Source of the DNA: Lysobacter_C sp966210725
Lineage (GTDB): Bacteria > Pseudomonadota > Gammaproteobacteria > Xanthomonadales > Xanthomonadaceae
Assembly (NCBI GenBank): GCA_966210725.1
Contig: CBIHLN010000067.1
Coordinates: forward strand, 1-14,089
Direction of reading: 5' to 3'
Length of the DNA: 14,089 nucleotides
Part shown: in pieces, positions 7,665-14,089 of the stretch
Numbering within the stretch: the first letter of the stretch is position 1
Layout: every line of letters starts with the position of its first letter
Translations under genes and position numbers: made by a program
The notes under the pieces: model-generated
What the model was told of the DNA's origin: nothing
Databases searched by the model: none
Seen by the model: the letters and a program-made list of their open reading frames with translations, nothing else

Positions 7665-9181
7665 CAGCCGTGGACCTCGGGCCGCATGTACGGGAACAGC
7701 AGCACGTCGCGGATGGAGGCCGACCCGGTCAGGAGCATCACCATCCGGTCGATGCCGATGCCCAACCCGCCGGTGGGCGGCAGGCCGACCTCCAGCGCCC
7801 GGATGTAATCGGCGTCGAAATGCATGGCCTCGTCGTCGCCCCCCTCCATGGCATCGACCTGGGCCTGGAAACGGGCCGTCTGGTCTTCCGGATCGTTGAG
7901 CTCCGAGAAGCCGTTCGCCAGCTCCTTGCCGCCGATGAACAGTTCGAACCGGTCAGTCAGCTCCGGATCGTGGTCGCTGGCACGCGCCAGCGGACTCACT
8001 TCGACCGGGTGGTCGGTAATGAAAGTCGGCTGGATCAGGGTGTGTTCGACGGTCTTCTCGAACACCTCCAGCAGCAGCTTGCCCCAACCCCACCCGGCCT
8101 TGACCGGGATCTTCAGCCGCGCGCAGTGGGCGCGCATGGCGTCGAGGTCGCGCAGCTCGCCCGCGGCGATCTGCGGGTTGTGCTCCAGCACCGCATCGGT
8201 CATCGACCAGCGGCGGAAGGCCGGCCCGAGGTCGATCGCCTGGCCGTCCCACTCCACCGCCGTGGTGCCGAGAACGTCCTGCGCGACGTCGCGGATCACG
8301 CCTTCGGTGAGGTCCATGATCTCGGTGTAGGTGGCGTAGGCCTCGTACAGCTCCAACATCGTGAACTCGGGGTTGTGCCGGGTCGACACGCCCTCGTTGC
8401 GGAAGTTGCGGTTGATTTCGTAGACGCGCTCCAGCCCGCCCACGACGAGGCGCTTCAGGTACAGCTCCGGCGCGACGCGCAGGTACAGTTCCAGGTCCAG
8501 CGCATTGTGATGGGTCACGAACGGCTTGGCCGTGGCGCCGCCGGGGATGTAATGCATCATCGGCGTCTCGACCTCGAGGAAACGCCGCGCATCCAGCCAC
8601 GCGCGCATCGACCGGATAATCCGGCTGCGCTTGACGAACACGTCGCGTGCCTCGGGCGACACGATCAGGTCCACGTAGCGCTGGCGGTAGCGCTGCTCCA
8701 CGTCCGACAGGCCGTGCCACTTGTCCGGCAGCGGGCGCAGCGACTTCGTCAGCAGGCGCAGCCGGGCAACCTTCACCGACAGCTCGCCGGTGCGCGTGCG
8801 GGTTAACACGCCGGTCGCGCCCACGATGTCGCCCACGTCCCAGCCCTTGAACGCGTCGTAGGCCTCGCCCAGCGCGTTGGCCTGCAGGAACAGCTGGATG
8901 CGGCCGGACTCGTCCTGCACCTGGACGAAGCTGGCCTTTCCCATCACCCGCTTGAGCAGGATGCGCCCGGCCAGCGCGACCTCACGCCCTTCGCCTTCCA
9001 GCGCCTCGGCGGTCCAGCGCTCCGTGTCCTTGAACTCGGCCTGCAGGTCGCCGGCGTAGGCATCGCGCCGGAAGTCGTTGGGAAATGCGATGCCCTGCCC
9101 GCGCAGCGCCTTCAGTTTGGCGCGACGCTCGGCGATCAGGTGATTCTCGTCGGCGTGCGGCGGGGTCGGGGTGTCGGTCAT
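7664..9181 (-). CDS. lysS: Lysyl-tRNA synthetase, class II
   Basis: A 505-residue class II lysyl-tRNA synthetase that charges tRNA-Lys in the cytoplasm. An N-terminal OB-fold anticodon-binding domain spans about 65-145 (GRILLKRVMGKASFVQVQD). Class II motif 2 is FRNEGVSTRHNPEFTMLELY (260-279) and motif 3 is GLGIGIDRMVMLLTG (472-486). The lysine-pocket region with ELANGFSELNDPEDQ (420-434) is typical of bacterial LysRS. Length is normal for the family (E. coli 505). The ATG at 9181 has no clear ribosome site. It lies 82 bases after prfB, an arrangement also known in E. coli (prfB-lysS), so it is probably co-transcribed with prfB. A REP-like element lies in the spacer. Nothing is missing or odd in the protein. 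Confidence 0.97.
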   Translation of the reverse strand: MTDTPTPPHADENHLIAERRAKLKALRGQGIAFPNDFRRDAYAGDLQAEFKDTERWTAEALEGEGREVALAGRILLKRVMGKASFVQVQDESGRIQLFLQANALGEAYDAFKGWDVGDIVGATGVLTRTRTGELSVKVARLRLLTKSLRPLPDKWHGLSDVEQRYRQRYVDLIVSPEARDVFVKRSRIIRSMRAWLDARRFLEVETPMMHYIPGGATAKPFVTHHNALDLELYLRVAPELYLKRLVVGGLERVYEINRNFRNEGVSTRHNPEFTMLELYEAYATYTEIMDLTEGVIRDVAQDVLGTTAVEWDGQAIDLGPAFRRWSMTDAVLEHNPQIAAGELRDLDAMRAHCARLKIPVKAGWGWGKLLLEVFEKTVEHTLIQPTFITDHPVEVSPLARASDHDPELTDRFELFIGGKELANGFSELNDPEDQTARFQAQVDAMEGGDDEAMHFDADYIRALEVGLPPTGGLGIGIDRMVMLLTGSASIRDVLLFPYMRPEVHG

Positions 9182-9202
9182 AAACAGTGCGTCGGTAATG
9201 AG

Positions 9203-9221
9203 GGAGCGGCTTCAGCCGCGA
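9203..9221. repeat. REP-like palindromic element between prfB and lysS
   Basis: GGAGCGGCTTCAGCCGCGA contains inverted arms GCGGC/GCCGC around TTCA. It fits the general pattern of REP (repetitive extragenic palindrome) sequences from Pseudomonas and Xanthomonadaceae (GGAGCG...CCGCGA). A second small palindrome, AGCCC-C-GGGCT, lies at about 9243-9253 in the same 82-base spacer and may be part of the same unit. Only this single copy is visible in the window, so the repeat call rests on recalled consensus. Confidence 0.45.
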
Positions 9222-9263
9222 TTGGTGTCCACGCGGGCGAGCAGCCCCGGGCTACGACGGAAC

Positions 9264-10392
9264 TCAGACAGCGTCCGCGCGTTTGGAGCCCGCATCCAGG
9301 CCGGCCTTGAGCGCGGCCTCGACGAACTCGTCCAGGTCGCCGTCCAGCACCTTCTGCGTGTCGCTGCGCTCCACGCCGGTGCGCAGGTCCTTGATCCGCG
9401 ACTGGTCCAGCACGTAGTTGCGGATCTGGCTGCCCCAGCCGATGTCGGACTTGGTGGCCTCCACGGCATCGCGTTCGGCGTTGCGCTTCTGGATCTCCAG
9501 CTCGTAGAGCTTCGCGGCCAGCATCTTCATCGCGTTGTCGCGGTTCTGGTGCTGGCTGCGGCCGGTCTGGCAGGCCACCACGATGCCGCTCGGCACGTGG
9601 GTGATGCGCACCGCCGACTCGGTCTTGTTGACGTGCTGGCCACCCGCGCCCGACGACCGGTACACGTCGGTCTTCAGGTCGGCCGGGTTGATCTCGATGT
9701 CGATGTTGTCGTCGACCTCGGGACTGACAAACACCGAGGTGAAGCTGGTGTGCCGGCGGTTGTCCGAATCGAAAGGCGACTTGCGCACCAGCCGGTGCAC
9801 ACCGGTCTCGGTCTTCAGCCAGCCGTAGGCGAAGTCGCCCTCCACGCGCAGCGTGGCGGACTTGATGCCGGCCACGTCGCCGCCGCTGGCTTCCATCAGC
9901 TCGGTCTTCCAGCCGCGCGACTCGCACCAGCGCAGGTACATGCGCAGCAGGATCTCGGCCCAGTCCTGGGCCTCGGTGCCGCCGGCGCCGGCCTGGATGT
10001 CGACGAACGCCGCGGCGCCGTCCATCTTGCCGGAGAACATGCGCTGGAATTCCAGCTGTTCGACATCGCGTGCGAGCCGGTCGACGTCCTCGACGACGGC
10101 CTGCGCCGTGTCCTCGTCGTCCTCCATCTCGGCCAGCTCGAGCAGTTCGCCCGCGCCGGTCAGGCCCTCGGTCATCCGACGGCTGCCCAGCACGACCCGT
10201 TCCAGCGCGGCGCGCTCACGTCCCAGCGCCTGGGCCCGCTCGGCGTCGTTCCAGACGTCGGGGCTTTCCAGTTCGCGGTTTACTTCTTCGAGGCGTTCGA
10301 CCTTGGCATCGAAGTCAAAGGTACCCCCTCAGCGCATCCAGCCGACCCTGCAGGTCGGCGATGCGCTGACGGACGGGATTGGTCTCGATCAT
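9264..10392 (-). CDS. prfB: Peptide chain release factor 2, with programmed +1 frameshift
   Basis: RF2 reads UGA and UAA stop codons and triggers peptide release. The gene is in two frames: ATG 10392 to in-frame TGA 10317-10315 encodes 25 residues; after a +1 shift, bases 10316-9264 encode 350 more, giving 375 in total. In the joined protein the stop-codon recognition tripeptide SPF falls at 205-207 and the catalytic GGQ (SGAGGQHVNKTESA) at 250-252, the same numbers as in E. coli RF2. Residue 246 is Ser, whereas E. coli K-12 has the unusual Thr. The break is not a mutation: the surrounding bases are the classic autoregulatory frameshift site, annotated separately. A TG-extended -10 lies upstream. 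lysS follows, probably in the same transcript. Confidence 0.96.
10314..10329 (-). promoter_or_regulatory. prfB programmed +1 frameshift site
   Basis: Read on the minus strand: AGG GGG TAC CTT TGA C. A Shine-Dalgarno-like AGGGGG (10329-10324) sits three bases before the slippery CTT, followed by in-frame TGA and then C, a weak stop context. When RF2 is scarce, ribosomes slip from CTT to TTT and read on, giving negative feedback. It differs from the E. coli site, as I recall it, only in TAC for TAT. Confidence 0.95.
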
Positions 10393-10433
10393 CCGTTCTC
10401 GTGTCCGTGGCTGTGGTGCGGAAAAGGCCGCCG

Positions 10434-10442
10434 ATTCTAGCA
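10434..10442 (-). promoter_or_regulatory. Candidate extended -10 promoter for prfB
   Basis: The minus strand reads TGCTAGAAT (10442-10434), a TGn-extended -10 with TAGAAT (5 of 6 to consensus). Transcription would start near 10427, giving a leader of about 35 bases to the prfB ATG. No good -35 is seen, which is acceptable for extended -10 promoters. It lies in the 126-base gap after recJ. Confidence 0.5.
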
Positions 10443-10518
10443 GTTGGCGCACGCCGGGGGCCTGCGCAGTGCGTACCGGCAGGTCTTGGAGTCGCTCGAG
10501 ACGGCACAACCGGACCGG

Positions 10519-12219
10519 TCAGGCCGGTTCCCGGTGCACCACCACGAGTTGCACCGCATCGCCGCCCCGGTAGTCGTCCGGCTCCAGCCGATACGCGATG
10601 CGCACGCGGGAAGGCACCGGCAATCCATCCCAGCCGCCGAAGTGGATCGCATTGATGCGTGCGCGGCCCGAGCCCAGCTCCAGCTTGAGGTGGCGCTCGC
10701 CCACCACGCGCGTGCCCAGCACGTCGAACTCCCCGTCGAACTGCGGCTCCGGGAAGCCCTGCCCCCACGGGCCGCCATCGCGCAGCGCCTCGGCGTTGTC
10801 GCGCGACAGCTCCACGGCATCCAGGGCGCCATCGCTGTGCAAATCGGCCTGCAACAGGGCGTCGTCCAAGCGCTCGCGCGCACAGTCGGCGAACGCGCGC
10901 CCGAAGGCATCCAGGGACGCGCGTGGCAGGGTCAGACCTGCTGCCATGGCGTGCCCCCCGAAGCGCTCGACCAGCCCGGGGTGGCGCGCGGCCACGTCGG
11001 CCAGCGCATCGCGGATGTGGAACCCGGGAATCGAACGGGCCGAGCCGCGCAGCACGGGGCTGCCCGGCTCGGCCGGCGCGAATGCCACCACCGGCCGGTG
11101 CAACCGGTCCTTGATCCGGGAGGCGACCAGCCCGATCACGCCAGGGTGCCAGTCCGGATCGAACAGGCACGCCACGAGGGGCGGAGTGCCGTCGTGCACG
11201 GCGACCCGCGACACCGCCAACTCGGCCTCGTCGGTCATCTGCTGTTGCACGGCGCGCCGTTCACCGTTGATGGCATCCAGGGTCGCCGCCATCTCGCGTG
11301 CCTGAGCGGGGTCGTCGGTCAGCAGGCATTCGATGCCCAGTGCCATGTCCTCCAGGCGTCCGGCGGCATTGAGGCGGGGGCCGACGGCAAATCCGATGTC
11401 GGCGGCACTCAGTCGTGCCGGCACCCGGCCGGACACTTCCACCAGCGCCTGCAGCCCGGCGCAGCCCTGTCCGGCACGCAAGCGCCGCAGCCCCGCCGCC
11501 ACGAGGGCGCGGTTGTTGGTGTCCAGCGGCACCAGGTCGGCGACGGTCCCGACCGCGACCAGGTCCAGCAGCGCACCCAGGTCCGCGCCCGTGTCGGTGC
11601 AGCCGGCATCGCGCAGGTGCCGGCGCAGCGCCAGCAGCACGTAGAACATCACCCCGACACCCGCCAGCGCCTTGCTGGGAAACGTGTCGCCCGGCAGGTT
11701 GGGATCCACGATCACATCCGCCAGCGGCAGTGTGGCGCCCGGCAGGTGGTGGTCCGTGACCAGGACGGTCCAGCCGCGGGCCTTGGCGGCCTCGATGCCG
11801 GCATGGCAGGCGATGCCGTGGTCGACGGTGACCAACAGGTCTGGCTTCAGTCCCGCCAGTTCGTCCACCAGCGCCGGCGACAGCCCGTAGCCGTGCACCA
11901 TCCGGTTGGGCACCGCATGGGAGACGCGTCGGGCGCCCAGCATCCGAAGCCCGCGCACGCCGACCGCGCACGCAGTGGCGCCGTCGCAGTCGAAATCGCC
12001 CACCACGACGATATGGCGGTCGTGGGCGATGGCGTCCGCCAGCAATGCGGTGGCGGCGTCCAGACCCGACAGGCCGTCCGGCGGCAACAGGTGCGCCAGG
12101 CGCGGGCGCGCCTCATCGATGCACAAGGCGCCCCGCCCGGCGTAGATGCGGCGCAGCAGCAGAGGAACGCGCTCGGGCCATTCACCGATCGCCGCCGCCT
12201 GGCGGCGGCGGATCACCAC
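10519..12219 (-). CDS. recJ: Single-strand-specific 5'-3' exonuclease RecJ
   Basis: A DHH-family nuclease used in recombinational and mismatch repair, about 566 residues from GTG 12219. Motifs in this numbering: GDFDCDG (74-80), VDHG (132-135), DHH (156-158), GPRLNAAGR (280-288), then the DHHA1 domain with GSARSIPGFHI (392-402) and GGHAMAAG (421-428), and a C-terminal OB-like region ending in VVVHREPA. All metal-binding Asp/His residues are present. The start is uncertain. GTG 12219 is preferred because it avoids overlap with rpfE and the family, as I recall it, begins near the IRRR motif. TTG 12240 overlaps the rpfE stop, and GTG 12291 would overlap rpfE by 52 bases and give 590 residues. 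No start has a strong ribosome site. It is probably translated from a greA-rpfE-recJ message. Confidence 0.95.
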   Translation of the reverse strand: MVIRRRQAAAIGEWPERVPLLLRRIYAGRGALCIDEARPRLAHLLPPDGLSGLDAATALLADAIAHDRHIVVVGDFDCDGATACAVGVRGLRMLGARRVSHAVPNRMVHGYGLSPALVDELAGLKPDLLVTVDHGIACHAGIEAAKARGWTVLVTDHHLPGATLPLADVIVDPNLPGDTFPSKALAGVGVMFYVLLALRRHLRDAGCTDTGADLGALLDLVAVGTVADLVPLDTNNRALVAAGLRRLRAGQGCAGLQALVEVSGRVPARLSAADIGFAVGPRLNAAGRLEDMALGIECLLTDDPAQAREMAATLDAINGERRAVQQQMTDEAELAVSRVAVHDGTPPLVACLFDPDWHPGVIGLVASRIKDRLHRPVVAFAPAEPGSPVLRGSARSIPGFHIRDALADVAARHPGLVERFGGHAMAAGLTLPRASLDAFGRAFADCARERLDDALLQADLHSDGALDAVELSRDNAEALRDGGPWGQGFPEPQFDGEFDVLGTRVVGERHLKLELGSGRARINAIHFGGWDGLPVPSRVRIAYRLEPDDYRGGDAVQLVVVHREPA

Positions 12220-12239
12220 CGCGTTGCGCGACGGCGGAC

Positions 12240-13217
12240 TCAAGAGACCGCGTCCGCCGGCGCCGGCGCGCCGAGGCCCGGCGTTGACCACGGCTGCCGC
12301 CAGAAGCGCCAGCGGTGGGGGCGAGCCACATGCACGCGGTGTCCGTCGCCAAAGTCCATCGTGAGCGCCGCCAGCCGCCCACCTGCCATCGCGTCCAACA
12401 GCGGCGACAGCCAGTCACGGTCCAGCGCGGCCAGGTCGCGTGCGTGGCGGAGGTCGACGAGCACCCCGCCTTCGAACGCCGGCTCCGGGGCCGGCATGCA
12501 GGCGGGCATCGGTTCAACCCGCGCACCCCCGGCCGCGAGGAAGGCCGACAGCGTGTCGTCATCGCTCAGTGCCCGCGCCACGCGGGCGGTGACGTGGTCG
12601 GGCAGCGCACCCGCGCCCCAGAACCACAGCGAATTCACCGGCGGCAGGCCGCTGGCCTGCCGGCGCACGTTGCGCGGGTGGTTGTGAAGCACCACCTGCG
12701 CCTCGCTGAGCAATGCCCGCCAGCGGCGGCCCTCGGGGCCCTGCGGCAGGTGGTCGAACAGGTCCATGCCCACGGCGCGGTCGGGGGCCGCCATCGCCGG
12801 CAGCGCGGCCCCGGCCGGTGCGCGCAGGTACCAGCGGGTGGGCGCCGGGGCGTCGATCGGCAGACCGGCGTCGCCGAACAACGGACGCAGGGCCGGCATG
12901 AACGCCGCCGCGTCCTCCGCGGTCAGCCCGAGCGCATCACCGTGGGACAGCAGCCGCGCACCGTTGATGTCGGGCTGGATGTACACCGGGTCCGCGCGCA
13001 GCCAGACCGCACCTGCGGCATCACCCGCATCGCGCTCGCGCGTGACGGCCGCCGCGGCCCACCCGCGGGGCAGGACGTCCAGCCAGTCGCCGAGCCGGTC
13101 CTCCGCACCCGTGTCGTGGTTGCCCCGCCCCAGCCAACGCGCGGTGGGCGCCGGCAGGCGCTGCCCGCCGAAGCGCGCGCGCGCCGGCAGCAGCAGGATG
13201 GCGGACCGGGGCGCCAA
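12240..13217 (-). CDS. rpfE: RpfE-type conserved protein of unknown function
   Basis: A 325-residue protein resembling RpfE of Xanthomonas; database entries for such proteins are often labelled phosphoglycerate mutase, which I could not verify. Visible conserved-looking blocks are ILLLPARARFGGQRLP near the start, LRADPVYIQPDINGARL (73-89), and HNHPRNVRR with PPVNSLWFWGAG (178-203). No classic phosphoglycerate mutase motif (RHG, or the alkaline phosphatase metal site) is evident, so catalytic function should not be assumed. There is no signal peptide or membrane segment; it should be cytoplasmic. The best start is TTG 13217, four bases after the greA stop, which suggests translational coupling. 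recJ follows or slightly overlaps. Reported effects of rpfE in Xanthomonas on extracellular enzymes and polysaccharide are modest, as I recall. Confidence 0.75.
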   Translation of the reverse strand: MAPRSAILLLPARARFGGQRLPAPTARWLGRGNHDTGAEDRLGDWLDVLPRGWAAAAVTRERDAGDAAGAVWLRADPVYIQPDINGARLLSHGDALGLTAEDAAAFMPALRPLFGDAGLPIDAPAPTRWYLRAPAGAALPAMAAPDRAVGMDLFDHLPQGPEGRRWRALLSEAQVVLHNHPRNVRRQASGLPPVNSLWFWGAGALPDHVTARVARALSDDDTLSAFLAAGGARVEPMPACMPAPEPAFEGGVLVDLRHARDLAALDRDWLSPLLDAMAGGRLAALTMDFGDGHRVHVARPHRWRFWRQPWSTPGLGAPAPADAVS

Positions 13218-13221
13218 GGGC

Positions 13222-13698
13222 TCAGCCCGGGTAGCTGACGCCGACGATTTCGTACTCGCGGGTGCCGCCGGGTGCCTCGATGGTGACGCTGTCGCCCTCG
13301 TGCTTGCCGATCAGCGCACGCGCCACCGGCGAGGACACCGCGATCAGGCCCTGTTTGATGTCGGCCTCCAGGTCGCCCACGATCTGGTAGCGGGTCTCTT
13401 CGTCGGTGTCGGTATCGGCCAGCTCGACGACCGCGCCGAACACGATGCGCGAACCGGCGTTGAGCTTGGACACGTCGATGACCTGGGCGTGCGACAGCTC
13501 GGCCTCCAGCTGCTTGATGCGGCCTTCGATGAAGCCCTGCTGCTCGCGCGCGGCGTGGTACTCGGCATTTTCCTTGAGGTCGCCGTGGGCGCGGGCTTCG
13601 GCAATGGCGTTGATCACCGCCGGGCGCTTGACCGACTTGAGTTCGTCGAGCTCGGCGCGCAGGCGCTGGGCGCCCTGGATTGTCAGGGGTGCTTGCAT
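13222..13698 (-). CDS. greA: Transcription elongation factor GreA
   Basis: A 158-residue GreA, the same length as in E. coli. It enters the RNA polymerase secondary channel and stimulates cleavage of backtracked RNA. The N-terminal coiled coil (about 1-77) carries the tip GDLKENAEYHAARE (39-52), with acidic residues Asp40 and Glu43 matching the E. coli D41/E44 pair. The C-terminal FKBP-like domain (about 80-158) contains GSRIVFGAVVELAD and ISSP-like VSSPVARALIGKHEGD. ATG 13698 has ribosome site AGAGGA about seven bases upstream; upstream in-frame codons lack any family similarity. It lies downstream of carB on the same strand, with two hairpins in the 164-base spacer, and is followed four bases later by rpfE. 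Confidence 0.97.
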   Translation of the reverse strand: MQAPLTIQGAQRLRAELDELKSVKRPAVINAIAEARAHGDLKENAEYHAAREQQGFIEGRIKQLEAELSHAQVIDVSKLNAGSRIVFGAVVELADTDTDEETRYQIVGDLEADIKQGLIAVSSPVARALIGKHEGDSVTIEAPGGTREYEIVGVSYPG

Positions 13699-13742
13699 GG
13701 AACGTCCTCTTCCCGGTCGTTGCCGGGCCTTGAATGCGTGAA

Positions 13743-13759
13743 GCCGGCCAGGGGCCGGC
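13743..13759. other. Hairpin in the greA leader
   Basis: GCCGGCC (13743-13749) and GGCCGGC (13753-13759) form a perfect 7-base G+C stem with loop AGG, 45 bases upstream of the greA start. No T run follows on the minus strand. It may sit in the greA 5' untranslated region or in a carB-greA read-through message. Confidence 0.45.
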
Positions 13760-13815
13760 ATCGTTCGGGAGTTGAAACCCGGGTTGACGGCGATTGTGGC
13801 CGATCACCCGGGGGG

Positions 13816-13854
13816 CGGCGCAACCGGCTCCATGAACGGCCGCCGGTTGCGCCG
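13816..13854. other. Strong 13-bp inverted repeat after carB
   Basis: CGGCGCAACCGGC (13816-13828) and GCCGGTTGCGCCG (13842-13854) form a perfect 13-base stem with a 13-base loop, starting nine bases after the carB stop as read on the minus strand. The bases following are C and G rather than T, so it is not a canonical intrinsic terminator. It probably stabilises or helps end the carB message. Confidence 0.6.
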
Positions 13855-13862
13855 GGCGCCGC

Positions 13863-14089
13863 TCAGGCCGCGCCCAGTTCCGCGTGGAGCTCCTGCAGCG
13901 ACCACACCGGGCCGGTGCCACGGAACTCCAGCGAATGCAGCAGTGCACGGGCGCCGGCGATCGTCGTCGAGTAGGTCACCCGGTGCTGCAGCGCCTCGCG
14001 GCGGATGGAGAACGAGTCGGAGATCGCCTGCCGCCCCTCGGTGGTGTTGACGATGTAGACGATCTCGCCGTTCTTGATCAGGTCGACGA
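13863..14089 (-). CDS. carB: Carbamoyl-phosphate synthase large subunit, C-terminal end (5' part outside window)
   Basis: About 74 C-terminal residues are encoded from the window edge to TGA 13865-13863. The sequence VDLIKNGEIVYIVNT, then EGRQAISDSFSIRREALQHRVTYSTTIAGARALL, is the characteristic end of the allosteric MGS-like domain of CarB, where UMP and ornithine act. CarB makes carbamoyl phosphate from bicarbonate, ammonia and ATP for pyrimidine and arginine synthesis. It matches CarB-family sequence throughout, with an ordinary tail ending ELHAELGAA. The carB-greA-rpfE-recJ-prfB-lysS order is what I recall for Xanthomonadaceae. The synthase and ATP-grasp domains lie outside the window. 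Confidence 0.95.
   Translation of the reverse strand, partial: VDLIKNGEIVYIVNTTEGRQAISDSFSIRREALQHRVTYSTTIAGARALLHSLEFRGTGPVWSLQELHAELGAA

Noticed and set aside
6650..8806. A long plus-strand open frame (about 718 codons) opposite rpfG and lysS
   Set aside because: It spans two unrelated genes on the other strand and the gap between them, and has shadow-like composition.
9264..10193. prfB as a 309-residue protein from an internal GTG, or as a pseudogene
   Set aside because: The classic frameshift site and the correct numbering of SPF and GGQ show a full 375-residue RF2.
10444..12687. A long plus-strand open frame (about 747 codons) opposite recJ and part of rpfE
   Set aside because: Antisense to conserved DHH/DHHA1 motifs; no domain of its own.

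Overview
This GC-rich window, with dense genes, short spacers and several GTG/TTG starts, looks like a chromosomal core region of a gammaproteobacterium of the family Xanthomonadaceae, most like Lysobacter, Luteimonas or a relative. The main evidence is an rpf (regulation of pathogenicity factors) cluster encoding diffusible signal factor (DSF) synthesis and sensing, set in the housekeeping neighbourhood typical of that family. The genus is inferred from gene content and order, not from a database search.

Layout, left to right. Positions 1-687 (+) hold the tail of one class I cytochrome c and a complete second one that is a predicted lipoprotein. A bidirectional intrinsic terminator (711-739) separates them from a small NTF2-like lipoprotein gene on the minus strand (819-1283). 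That gene diverges from rpfB (1473-3137, +), a FadD-type acyl-CoA ligase. An intrinsic terminator (3166-3189) lies between rpfB and rpfF (3307-4179, +), the crotonase-fold DSF synthase. From the opposite direction come rpfG (7537-6479) and rpfC (6474-4252), a two-gene operon for the HD-GYP response regulator and the hybrid sensor kinase; rpfC converges on rpfF. Upstream of rpfG on the same strand lie lysS (lysyl-tRNA synthetase), prfB (peptide release factor 2, with its programmed +1 frameshift), recJ, rpfE, greA and the 3' end of carB.

How the genes work together. By family knowledge, RpfF makes the cis-2-unsaturated fatty acid signal, RpfB acts on fatty acids or turns over the signal, RpfC senses the signal and restrains RpfF, and RpfC phosphorelay activates the cyclic-di-GMP phosphodiesterase RpfG. 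All key residues of RpfF, RpfC and RpfG are present, so the circuit looks intact. There is no rpfH: rpfG and rpfC are only 4 bases apart. The right half is translation, transcription and repair housekeeping, with RpfE as the one protein of unclear function.

I see no phage, transposon, CRISPR or RNA gene, and no gene-free stretch over 300 bases. I do not see a wholly new system. The points worth a second look are regulatory: a near-palindrome before rpfB, the rpfB-rpfF terminator, an inverted repeat before rpfG, a REP-like element between prfB and lysS, strong hairpins around carB and greA, and the conserved but uncharacterised RpfE.
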